Assembly (NCBI GenBank): GCA_937868025.1 | Contig: CALMLJ010000501.1 | Coordinates: 1-26,883, forward strand | Direction of reading: 5' to 3' | DNA from: an uncultured Acidimicrobiaceae bacterium | GTDB lineage: Bacteria; Actinomycetota; Acidimicrobiia; Acidimicrobiales; Microtrichaceae | Length of the DNA stretch: 26,883 nucleotides | Shown here: one piece after another, positions 1-6,402 of the stretch | How the letters are laid out: each line of letters begins with the position of its first letter | How positions within the stretch are numbered: the first letter of the stretch is position 1 | Translations under genes and position numbers: made by a program | Notes under the pieces: model-generated | Database searches by the model: none | Seen by the model: only the letters and a program-made list of their open reading frames with translations | What the model was told of the DNA's origin: nothing

Positions 1-2
1 GT

Positions 3-638
3 CTGCACATGATCGCCCCGACGGTCGTGGCGTACCCCGTGCTCACCTTCAAGGAGCTCAACCACTGGCCGAGCGAGTCGAAGACGGCCTGGATCGGCCT
101 CGGCAAGTACCTGCGCGACGAGTTCCCCGGCGGTGAGCTCGCCGCGGGTCAGCCCAAGATCGCCATCCAGCCGCTCGGCGTCATCTCGTACTACTCCGAG
201 CTCCCCGTCGTCGACATGTTGGGCCTCGCCGACAAAGAGATCGCGACCGACGGCATCCAGATCCCGCTGTACTACCCCGGCCACGTGCGCATGGCGACGG
301 TGCAACAGCTCGTCGACAAGGACGTGACGCTCATCGCCGGCCTGCCGACGTTCGTGAACGACGATCCCGACCGCGCCGACTACCGCCTCAGCGAGCTGGC
401 GGCGATGTACTCGACGGCCAACCTCCAGGACCTCCCCGAGGAGGCAACGATCGTCGAAGCCCCGATCGTTGCGGGCAAGGTCTGGTTCATGATCTACCTG
501 GAGCCGAACGACAAGGTCGACGCGCTCATCGAGTCGGGCGAGTGGCGCCAGCTCCCGATCAGCCGCACCTGCAAGGACAGCGACCTCAACGTGATCACCC
601 GGATCATCTCCGAGGACACCTGCAAGGGCCTGCTCTAG
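3..638 (+). CDS. C-terminal part of a probable membrane glycosyltransferase (5' end outside window)
   Basis: The reading frame is open from the left edge to a TAG at 636-638, so this is the last ~210 residues of a longer protein. The visible part is soluble, with no clear membrane segment. It carries a stretch of the type ISYYSELPVVDMLGLADKEIA followed by YYPGHVRMATVQQLVDKDVTLIAG. From family knowledge, this pattern (a tyrosine pair, then xxDxLGLxDxxIA) is typical of the extracytoplasmic C-terminal domain of multi-pass GT-C-type glycosyltransferases (ArnT/AftB-like) in actinobacteria. Function as cell-envelope sugar transfer is inferred; the catalytic part is not visible. An internal ATG at position 9 exists, but I see no ribosome binding site in the 8 bases available and the family expects a long membrane N-terminus. 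The stop shares bases with the stop of the convergent acyltransferase gene (CTAG), so the two genes end on each other. Confidence 0.6.
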   Translation: MHMIAPTVVAYPVLTFKELNHWPSESKTAWIGLGKYLRDEFPGGELAAGQPKIAIQPLGVISYYSELPVVDMLGLADKEIATDGIQIPLYYPGHVRMATVQQLVDKDVTLIAGLPTFVNDDPDRADYRLSELAAMYSTANLQDLPEEATIVEAPIVAGKVWFMIYLEPNDKVDALIESGEWRQLPISRTCKDSDLNVITRIISEDTCKGLL

Positions 639-1858
639 GAAGCTGCGGCCTTCTGGCGGGAGCGGAGCTCCTTGCCCTTCCGCATGAGCGGCTGCTCGAG
701 GTACTTGTGCGACAGCTGGGTCAGCACGACCAGGGCGACGATGTAGGACAGGAACAGCACCGGGTCGGGCTTGAACTCTCCCTTGGAGTCGCGCTCGCCC
801 CACTGCTCGAACATGATGACGGCCAGCGGTACGTGGATCAGGTAGATGCAGTAACTGCGGATGCCGACTTCCCGGAGCGGACGCCAGGACATGAAGCGGG
901 ACACGATCCACTCGCCGTTTCGCACCATCGCCAACAGCAGCACTCCGAGCGAGATGTTGACCATCGAGAAGCCGAAGCGACCCCAGTACCACCCGTCGCG
1001 CAGTTGCGATGTGCCGTCGAACGGCGAGAACTGGAACCGGATACGGAGCGGTGCGAGGCCGGTGCCGATGAAAACGACGACGACGATGACGCCCAGCGCG
1101 AGGAGACCGAGCGCTCGCAGGAGCCGGGCGGCCCGTGCGCTCAGCTCGGGCGGCATGAGGGCGTGCAGGTAGGCGACGCAGACGCCCACGAGCAGGCTGT
1201 CGGGGCGCTGGTACCACATGAGTCGAGGGCCGACGTGGCCGGCGAGGCGGGCGACGCCGACGAACAGCCAGATGCCCATGAACACACCGATCAGGACCTT
1301 GGGCAGCCGGTGGCGGACGACGACCACCGTCAGCACGGCAGCGACGAGGTAGAAGTGCTCTTCGACCGACAGTGACCAGAGCTGGACCAGTGGCCGGTGG
1401 TGGGGGAACTGGCTCGTGTTGATCTCGATGCCCACGGGATGCACCACGTGGTACACGTACAGCCCGGCGGCGAGCGCGTCCTGCCACGCCTCCTTGAACA
1501 GTTGAGCCTTGCCCGTGGCGAGGGCGCCCAGCACGGTCGCGGCGAGCGTCGCGTAGAGCATGGGGAAGAGGCGGAAGGCGCGGCGCCAGTAGAACTCGCC
1601 CATGTCGACGCGGTCGGTCTTGCGGTGCTCCTCGAGCAGCAGGGTGGTGATGAGGAACCCGCTGATCACGAAGAACATGTCGACGCTCGCGGCGAACGAG
1701 GCGAACTGCGAGTACGAGAGGTGCGCCAACAGCACCATGATCATCGCCCCGCCGCGCACACCGTCGAACGGAGGGAAGTACCCGAGCTTCGGAGCCCGGC
1801 TGACGAACGGGCCGTCGGTTCGCGTCGGTTCCACCTGTTCGACCCCCGCCCGCTTCAT
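635..1858 (-). CDS. acyltransferase 3 family membrane protein (OafA/YrhL-like)
   Basis: A 407-residue integral membrane protein of the acyltransferase-3 family, which moves acetyl or other acyl groups onto cell-surface glycans. The N-terminus has the family signature: FDGVRGG (D32) followed by a helix ending in LLAHLS (H46, the probable catalytic histidine), then DMFFVISGFLITTLLLEE at 60-77 and FYWRRAFRLFPMLY. About ten hydrophobic segments follow, and the protein ends in a basic cytoplasmic tail, so there is no attached SGNH domain. It lies 40 nt downstream of the DsbA-like gene on the same strand. A TACCCT hexamer sits 7 nt before the ATG, suggesting its own leaderless transcript. The 3' end overlaps the end of the upstream-edge glycosyltransferase gene, which suggests a shared theme of envelope polysaccharide decoration. 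The acceptor is unknown. Confidence 0.9.
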   Translation of the reverse strand: MKRAGVEQVEPTRTDGPFVSRAPKLGYFPPFDGVRGGAMIMVLLAHLSYSQFASFAASVDMFFVISGFLITTLLLEEHRKTDRVDMGEFYWRRAFRLFPMLYATLAATVLGALATGKAQLFKEAWQDALAAGLYVYHVVHPVGIEINTSQFPHHRPLVQLWSLSVEEHFYLVAAVLTVVVVRHRLPKVLIGVFMGIWLFVGVARLAGHVGPRLMWYQRPDSLLVGVCVAYLHALMPPELSARAARLLRALGLLALGVIVVVVFIGTGLAPLRIRFQFSPFDGTSQLRDGWYWGRFGFSMVNISLGVLLLAMVRNGEWIVSRFMSWRPLREVGIRSYCIYLIHVPLAVIMFEQWGERDSKGEFKPDPVLFLSYIVALVVLTQLSHKYLEQPLMRKGKELRSRQKAAAS

Positions 1859-1865
1859 CAGGGTG

Positions 1866-1871
1866 AGGGTA
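1866..1871 (-). promoter_or_regulatory. candidate -10 element for leaderless transcription of the acyltransferase
   Basis: Read on the minus strand this is TACCCT followed by 7 nt and then the ATG at 1858. The spacing puts transcription start at or next to the A of ATG. No convincing -35 box and no Shine-Dalgarno sequence is seen. The same TAnnnT-N6-9-start arrangement recurs elsewhere in this window. Confidence 0.45.
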
Positions 1872-1898
1872 TCGGCTCACGGCCGGTTCGGGCCGGGT

Positions 1899-2549
1899 TC
1901 AGGCGCCGATCTTGTCCCAGGCCCGCTGCAGCATCAGCAACAGGCGGTCCGGGGGCTGTGCACCCGACACCCCGCCGGCGCCGGGGATGAGGAAGAACGG
2001 GACGCCCGAGATGCCGTACTCGCGGGCCTGCGCTTCGTCGGCGCGGACCTCGGTCGCGAGTGCGTCGGACGCCAGCATGCCGGTGACGGTCTCGGCGTCG
2101 AGCCCGGCCTCCGCCGCCAGCTTCACGAGGACGTTCCGGTCGGCGAGGTCGGCACCCTCGGTGAAGTACCCGGCGAGGAGTCGCTCCTTGACGGCGTCCT
2201 GCAACGCCGCCCCACCTTCGTCGAGCGCGAGGTGGATGACCCGGTGGGCGTCGAACGTGTTCGACCGGTGGGCCAGGTCGAAGCGGTAGTGGAGCCCGAC
2301 GCCCTCGGCCACCGATGCGACACGGTCCATCATGGCGATGGCGCCGTCACGGTCGGTGCCGTACTTCGCCGCCAGCGTGGAGGCGAGGTCGGCGACGCTG
2401 TCGGTCGGCGCGCCGGGATCGAGCTCGAACGCCCGCCAGATCACCTCGACCTCGTCGGCGTGCTCGAACTCGGCGAGTGCGAGTTCCAGGTGGCGCTTGC
2501 CGATGTAACACCACGGGCAGATCACGTCGGACCACACCTCAATCTGCAT
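1899..2549 (-). CDS. DsbA family oxidoreductase (FrnE-like)
   Basis: A 216-residue thioredoxin-fold protein of the 2-hydroxychromene-2-carboxylate isomerase/DsbA group, closest in pattern to FrnE. The first strand, IEVWSDVICPWCYIGKRHLE, carries the redox CPWC motif (C11-C14), followed by a long helical insertion. The cis-proline loop is in GISGVPFFLIPG near residue 180. There is no signal peptide, so it is predicted to be cytosolic, as usual for FrnE proteins, which act in thiol-disulfide exchange and oxidative stress responses. Its start codon lies 11 nt inside the 3' end of the XRE regulator gene on the same strand, indicating translational coupling. The regulator may therefore control it. 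Length is normal for the family. Confidence 0.9.
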   Translation of the reverse strand: MQIEVWSDVICPWCYIGKRHLELALAEFEHADEVEVIWRAFELDPGAPTDSVADLASTLAAKYGTDRDGAIAMMDRVASVAEGVGLHYRFDLAHRSNTFDAHRVIHLALDEGGAALQDAVKERLLAGYFTEGADLADRNVLVKLAAEAGLDAETVTGMLASDALATEVRADEAQAREYGISGVPFFLIPGAGGVSGAQPPDRLLLMLQRAWDKIGA

Positions 2550-3372
2550 CGTCGTCGGGCTCCTCGTGTTCGGTGGTCGGGTGGTCGCTGATCGGGAGCT
2601 GGACGACGAACCGGAGATCGGTGCGCCCCGCGGGGATCAGCTGCTGGTACTCGAAGGTCAACTGCCCGTCGGTGGGATGGTTGAACCTTCTCAGTCTGGT
2701 CTCGAAGCCGGCGACGTCGTGACGCTCCCACCACTCGTCGAACTCGGAGCTGACCGAGCGCAGGCGTGCCACGAGATCGACGACGGCGGGCTCGTCCCGC
2801 CAGGGCGTGATGTCGGCGCGGAACTGCGAGAGCACTCGGCGGGCCTCGGTCGACCAGTCGACGATGAGGTCGCGGGTCTCGGGCATCGCGAACATCACCC
2901 ACACGAGGTTGCGCTCGTTGGTGGGAAGGTCGGCGAGCGGGGGGAAGAGGTGCTCCATTGCGGCGTTCCACGCCAGGTACTCCCACGTTGGCCCGAGCAG
3001 GTAGGCGGGAGCTGGGTCGACCGAGGAGAGCAGCCGCTCGGCCCATTCGGGGACGTCGGCGCCCGCCGGTGTACCGGTGTGGCGGATCGAGTGGCCGGCC
3101 AGTTCCACCAGGTGGTCTCGCTCAGCGGGGTCGAGTCGGAGCACCCGGGCGAGCGCGTCGAGCACTTCCAGACTCACGTTGATGGGTCGCCCCTGTTCGA
3201 GCCAGGTGTACCAACTGACCGAGACGCCGGCGAGCATCGCGACCTCCTCGCGGCGGAGGCCCGGCGTGCGACGGCGACCCCCCGGCGGCAACCCGACGTC
3301 GGCGGGCTGCACGGCGCCCCGGCGGGCGCGAAGGAAGTGGGGCAGCTCCTGGTCCGCGATCACGGGGTGCAT
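2539..3372 (-). CDS. XRE family transcriptional regulator with MmyB-like ligand-binding domain
   Basis: A 277-residue regulator. Residues ~9-75 form a helix-turn-helix: LPHFLRARRGAVQPADVGLP, then TPGLRREEVAMLAGVSVSWYTWLEQGR. The PGLRREEVA..AGVS.xWYTWLEQGR pattern is diagnostic for the XRE/MmyB group. The remaining ~190 residues (LLGPTWEYLAWNAAMEHLF onward) match the MmyB-like PAS-type ligand-binding domain that binds small hydrophobic molecules. The frame stays open upstream to ~3726, but that part would overlap the divergent aminotransferase gene and lacks family similarity. The ATG at 3372 gives the usual start, MHPVIADQELPHFLRARR. The 3' end overlaps the DsbA gene, making a two-gene unit. 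It probably also acts on the 82-nt gap shared with the divergent aminotransferase. Confidence 0.9.
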   Translation of the reverse strand: MHPVIADQELPHFLRARRGAVQPADVGLPPGGRRRTPGLRREEVAMLAGVSVSWYTWLEQGRPINVSLEVLDALARVLRLDPAERDHLVELAGHSIRHTGTPAGADVPEWAERLLSSVDPAPAYLLGPTWEYLAWNAAMEHLFPPLADLPTNERNLVWVMFAMPETRDLIVDWSTEARRVLSQFRADITPWRDEPAVVDLVARLRSVSSEFDEWWERHDVAGFETRLRRFNHPTDGQLTFEYQQLIPAGRTDLRFVVQLPISDHPTTEHEEPDDDAD

Positions 3373-3377
3373 TCGAG

Positions 3378-3392
3378 CACAGCCAACCTGTG
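3378..3392. promoter_or_regulatory. candidate operator between XRE regulator and aminotransferase
   Basis: CACAG, 5 nt, CTGTG: a perfect 5-bp inverted repeat just upstream of the XRE start, where it could mediate autoregulation. The same gap also holds GTTGGG (3407-3412) and CCCAAC (3432-3437) as a second, wider inverted pair. Short arms in GC-rich DNA can arise by chance, so this is weak. Confidence 0.3.
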
Positions 3393-3454
3393 ACTCGCGG
3401 TCCCATGTTGGGTGCGCTCTGTCGGTCGGGCCCCAACCGTGGTCGGATCCGGCG

Positions 3455-4642
3455 ATGGAGTCCGCCGCCACCCTGTTGTCCGCCCGCGCTCGTTCATCGA
3501 CGTCGTCGGTCATCCGCGACCTGTTGCGGCTCGTGGACCGTCCCGACACGTTGTCGCTCGCTGGCGGTCTGCCCGCTGCAGAGTTCCTGCCGGTGGAGCG
3601 CCTCGCCGCGGCGACGGAACGAGTGATCAGCCCTCGCTCGCTCCAGTACGGACCGACCGAGGGGATGCTCGAGCTGCGCACCGTCGTCGCCCATCGGCTC
3701 GGCGCCGCGGTCGACGACATCGTCATCTGTACCGGTTCGCAGCAGGGACTGGACCTCGTCGCCCGGGCCCTGCTCGACCCCGGCGATGTCGTGGTCGTCG
3801 AGCACCCGAGCTATCTCGGGTCGCTCCAGTCGTACCGCGCCAACGGGGCGGTCCTGCACCCGGTGGACGGCGACGACGAGGGGCTCCGGGTCGACCGGCT
3901 CGCGGCGGACCTCGCCGCCGGTCTACGCCCCAAGCTCGTCTCGGTCGTCACCGACTTCGCCAACCCCACCGGCGCGACCCTGGCGCACGACCGGCGCGTC
4001 GCCCTCGTCGAGCTCGCGGCGCGGTACGGCTTCGTCGTGCTGGAGGACAACCCGTACGGCGAGCTGCGATGGGCCGGTGAACACACCACGTCGATCGGCT
4101 CGATCGCTGCCGCTGCCGTCGGCAGCGATCGGGTGGTCACGCTCGGCTCGGCGTCGAAGGTCCTGTCGCCCGGCCTCCGGCTCGGGTGGATGCGCGGGCC
4201 GGCGTGGCTCCTCGACGCGGTCGTGAAGTTGAAGCAGTCCGCCGACCTGCACACGAGCTCGCTCGACCAGCTCCTCGCCGCCGACGTGCTGGGCGATCCG
4301 GCGTTCATGGCGGACCATCTCGAACGGATCCGCACGAGCTACCGCGACCGGTCCACCGCGTTGGTCGATGCGATCGAGGAACTGGTCGGCGATCGGGTCG
4401 AGGCACGCCGACCCGACGGGGGCATGTTCCTGTGGGCGCGGCTGCGCGACGGGTCGTCCACGTCGGACCTGTTCGACCGTGCGCTCGACGCCGGCGTGTC
4501 CTTCGTGCCGGGCGCGGCGTTCGCCCCCGACGACGCCCCGAGCGACCGAATGAGAATGTGCTTCACGACCCTGTCGGCCGGCGATCTGCACCGCGCCGTC
4601 GGGCGTTTGGGGGAGGCGCTCGGGGCGGTCGGACCACGATGA
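3455..4642 (+). CDS. PLP-dependent aminotransferase, class I/II (2-aminoadipate/MocR-type fold)
   Basis: A 395-residue fold-type I aminotransferase of the LysN/MocR-C-terminal type, which transfers amino groups between amino acids and 2-oxo acids in the cytosol. Visible signatures are the N-terminal SLAGGLPAAEFLP, the YGPTEGMLELR segment, the cofactor-phosphate region TGSQQGLDLVARALLDPGDVVVVEHPSYLG, and VVTDFANPTGATL with the conserved NPTG. LEDNPYGELRW supplies the Asp/Tyr that contact the pyridine ring. GSASKVLSPGLRLGWM carries the Schiff-base lysine K235. The chosen ATG begins MESAATLLSARARSSTSSVIRDLL, the normal family start; the frame is open further upstream but overlaps the regulator gene. 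It has no N-terminal wHTH, so it is not itself a MocR regulator. The divergent XRE regulator is its likely controller. The substrate is not predictable. Confidence 0.9.
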   Translation: MESAATLLSARARSSTSSVIRDLLRLVDRPDTLSLAGGLPAAEFLPVERLAAATERVISPRSLQYGPTEGMLELRTVVAHRLGAAVDDIVICTGSQQGLDLVARALLDPGDVVVVEHPSYLGSLQSYRANGAVLHPVDGDDEGLRVDRLAADLAAGLRPKLVSVVTDFANPTGATLAHDRRVALVELAARYGFVVLEDNPYGELRWAGEHTTSIGSIAAAAVGSDRVVTLGSASKVLSPGLRLGWMRGPAWLLDAVVKLKQSADLHTSSLDQLLAADVLGDPAFMADHLERIRTSYRDRSTALVDAIEELVGDRVEARRPDGGMFLWARLRDGSSTSDLFDRALDAGVSFVPGAAFAPDDAPSDRMRMCFTTLSAGDLHRAVGRLGEALGAVGPR

Positions 4643-4675
4643 TCGGACCCCGACGGGCCTTTCGGCGGTCGGACC
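4627..4675. repeat. three short direct repeats of G[GA]TCGGACC
   Basis: GGTCGGACC occurs at 4627-4635 and 4667-4675, with the variant GATCGGACC at 4641-4649. Each exact copy is itself symmetric around its central G. They straddle the end of the aminotransferase gene and the region just before the cold-shock promoter. This could be a protein-binding array or chance in GC-rich DNA. Confidence 0.3.
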
Positions 4676-4678
4676 CCC

Positions 4679-4684
4679 TAAGCT
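4679..4684 (+). promoter_or_regulatory. candidate -10 element of the cold-shock gene
   Basis: TAAGCT lies about 50 nt before the TTG start of the cold-shock gene and would give a 5' leader of roughly 45 nt, in line with the leaders usual for csp mRNAs. No good -35 box is seen. The ribosome binding site is the purine run AGAAGAGAGAG at 4721-4731. Confidence 0.3.
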
Positions 4685-4735
4685 GTCCGCTGTGGTCGTC
4701 AAACAGGGGGCCACGCAAGTAGAAGAGAGAGTACG

Positions 4736-4936
4736 TTGGCAACAGGCACTGTGAAGTTCTTCAATGCTGAAAAGGGCTTCGGTTTCATCGCACGTGAGCA
4801 GCAGGACGACATCTTCGTCCACTACTCCAACATCCAGGGCAGCGGCTACAAGTCGCTCGAAGAGGGCCAGCAGGTCGAGTTCGACACTGCGCCGGGTCGC
4901 AAGGGCGAAGAAGCCCAGAACGTCCGAGTCATCTGA
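4736..4936 (+). CDS. cold-shock protein (CspA family)
   Basis: A 66-residue single-domain OB-fold RNA chaperone. It has the family start [18 protein letters not shown], with RNP1 KGFGFI at 13-18 and RNP2 IFVHYS at 26-31, and ends in [13 protein letters not shown]. Such proteins bind single-stranded RNA and DNA and melt mRNA structure after cold shock or in growth. The RNP2 region reads [18 protein letters not shown], the Tyr/Gly-rich variant common in actinobacterial Csps. The start is a TTG preceded by a purine-rich Shine-Dalgarno stretch; no ATG or GTG is available at the conserved N-terminus. It appears monocistronic: an upstream candidate promoter and a strong hairpin immediately after the gene isolate it. 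Confidence 0.95.
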   Translation: MATGTVKFFNAEKGFGFIAREQQDDIFVHYSNIQGSGYKSLEEGQQVEFDTAPGRKGEEAQNVRVI

Positions 4937-4947
4937 GACTTCGCGTG

Positions 4948-4985
4948 TGACGGGGCCGCCGGCGACTTCGCCGGCGGCTTCGTCA
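4948..4985 (+). terminator. strong hairpin terminator after the cold-shock gene
   Basis: GCCGCCGGCG (4955-4964), loop ACTT, CGCCGGCGGC (4969-4978) form a perfect 10-bp GC stem. Two G-U pairs and TGACG/CGTCA then extend it outward to 4948 and 4985, making a stem of about 17 bp. There is no U-run, which is common for terminators in high-GC actinobacteria. Confidence 0.75.
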
Positions 4986-5044
4986 TGCTCGTGAGATCCA
5001 CAGGAAGTTTCTGACTGGCTGAAGTCGTGTGAAGGGAGCCCGAG

Positions 5045-5344
5045 ATGGGCGTACAACGAACGAGTTTTGAAAAGTTGCAGCGAGACCGCGCCAAGAAGGC
5101 GAAGGCAGCTGCAAAGCGCGACAAGCGCATCAATGGTGTGCCGCCGACGACGGAGGATCCCGATACCACGGTCGATCCCGATGAAGTCGCAGCGCTGATG
5201 GGCGATGAGGACAAGCAACTCTCCGCCGCCGAGCTGCTCGAGTTGATCGAGAAGATCCACCAGCAGTTCGAGAACGAGGACATCACGTTCGAAGAGTTCG
5301 AGGAAAAGAAGATCGAGCTGTTCGCGCGGCTTCCGATCGACTGA
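5045..5344 (+). CDS. small SHOCT-like protein of unknown function
   Basis: A 99-residue protein with an ATG start and a good ribosome binding site (AAGGGAG at 5032-5038, 6 nt spacing). The N-terminus is very basic (FEKLQRDRAKKAKAAAKRDKR), followed by a Pro/Asp/Thr-rich acidic linker (residues ~33-50). The C-terminal ~35 residues (LLELIEKIHQQFENEDITFEEFEEKKIELFARL) have the look of a SHOCT motif, in which a helix, an IT-x-EEFE turn and a second helix form a short oligomerisation or interaction module. No membrane segment or catalytic residues are seen. The basic tail could contact nucleic acid or membrane phosphates. It lies between the cold-shock gene and the hydrolase gene on the same strand, 47 nt before the latter. 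I do not recognise a named family beyond the SHOCT-like end. Confidence 0.75.
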   Translation: MGVQRTSFEKLQRDRAKKAKAAAKRDKRINGVPPTTEDPDTTVDPDEVAALMGDEDKQLSAAELLELIEKIHQQFENEDITFEEFEEKKIELFARLPID

Positions 5345-5391
5345 TTCCCGAGCCCCACGGACCGACCACAACGAGATCGAGAGGGCCATCG

Positions 5392-6402
5392 GTGAAGCTC
5401 AGTAAGCCCGCCGGCGGCCTGATCGGTCTCGGCATGGTCGCACTCGCCGGTGTGTCGGCCGTCAAGGTCGCCGGCACCCGCATCCGTCACCACCACGATC
5501 CCGAGCTCGACGCGCTCTTTGCGTCCGCCGGCGAGCTGGCCCATCACCATCTCCCGACCGCCGATGGCGGTGAGCTCCATGTCGTCGAGGCCGGCGCCGG
5601 TCGGCCCGTCGTGCTGTTGCACGGCGTGACGCTCCAGTGGTGGGTGTGGTCGGCGCTGATCTCGTTGTTGCGTGACCGGTATCGCGTGGTTGCGTGGGAC
5701 ATGCGCGGACACGGTGAGTCGCGCGCCGGGCGCGACGGAGTATCGCTCGAGGCCACGGCGTCGGACCTCGCCATGCTCCTTCGCGAACTGGATCTCGACG
5801 ACGCGATCCTCGTGGGCCACTCCATGGGCGGCATGACCCTCGGGCACTTCGTTGGACGGCACAGCGACGAACTGGCTGCCCGGGTGAGTGCGCTGTGCTT
5901 CGTCGCCACGAGCGGCTGCGCCACCGACAAGTCGTTCAGCCGAGGCAACCTCAAGACGCTGTACGGGCTCGCCGGCCGAGCGTTGCTCGCCGGGCTGCGC
6001 CGGCCGTCGCCGCGGTACCCGTGGCACGACAACGACCTCTCCGCGGTGCTCCTCCGCACCGCGTTCGGCCCGTCGGCCACCGCCGACATGATCGACGCCG
6101 TGCGCCGGATGTCGGCCGACATGGCGACCGCGTCGATGATCGAAGCGGGCAACGCTCTCGCCGCCCACGACGTGCGACAGGTGCTGCCGTTCGTCGACAT
6201 GCCGACGACCGTCGTGGTCGGCGACGCCGACCGCATCACGCCGCCCGGCCACGCCCGCGAACTGGCCGAGCTGATCCCCGGCGCGACCCTCGTCGAGCTC
6301 GAGGGTGTGGGCCACCAGATCATGCAGGAGTCCCCGGTCGCCCTGGCCGGCATCATCGACGATCTCGACGGTCGGGCACCGAGCCTGGTGCCCGTCGCCT
6401 GA
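5392..6402 (+). CDS. alpha/beta hydrolase with N-terminal membrane anchor
   Basis: A 336-residue alpha/beta-hydrolase-fold enzyme. An uncleaved N-terminal hydrophobic segment (GGLIGLGMVALAGVSAVKVAG, residues ~5-25) probably anchors it to the membrane. The core shows the oxyanion-hole strand VVLLHGVTLQWWVW, the nucleophile elbow VGHSMGGM with S144, the acid in VVGDADRITP (D280, in the GxxD pattern) and the histidine in GVGHQIMQE (H308). The WDMRGHGESRAG segment is typical of the esterase/epoxide-hydrolase-like group. The substrate is unknown; a lipid or ester is a guess from the anchor. The start is a GTG preceded by GAGAGGG. It follows the SHOCT-like gene by 47 nt and may be co-transcribed. 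Its TGA stop abuts the stop of the convergent acyltransferase (TGA|TCA). Confidence 0.9.
   Translation: MKLSKPAGGLIGLGMVALAGVSAVKVAGTRIRHHHDPELDALFASAGELAHHHLPTADGGELHVVEAGAGRPVVLLHGVTLQWWVWSALISLLRDRYRVVAWDMRGHGESRAGRDGVSLEATASDLAMLLRELDLDDAILVGHSMGGMTLGHFVGRHSDELAARVSALCFVATSGCATDKSFSRGNLKTLYGLAGRALLAGLRRPSPRYPWHDNDLSAVLLRTAFGPSATADMIDAVRRMSADMATASMIEAGNALAAHDVRQVLPFVDMPTTVVVGDADRITPPGHARELAELIPGATLVELEGVGHQIMQESPVALAGIIDDLDGRAPSLVPVA

Noticed and set aside
3373..3726. A longer N-terminus for the XRE regulator, using the open frame up to 3726.
   Set aside because: The extension would run through the aminotransferase start region, is not family-like, and the ATG at 3372 gives the normal regulator N-terminus.
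4627..4675. GGTCGGACC repeats as a riboswitch or T-box-like structure before the cold-shock gene.
   Set aside because: The first copy is inside the aminotransferase coding region and no conserved riboswitch core is visible; listed only as a weak repeat.
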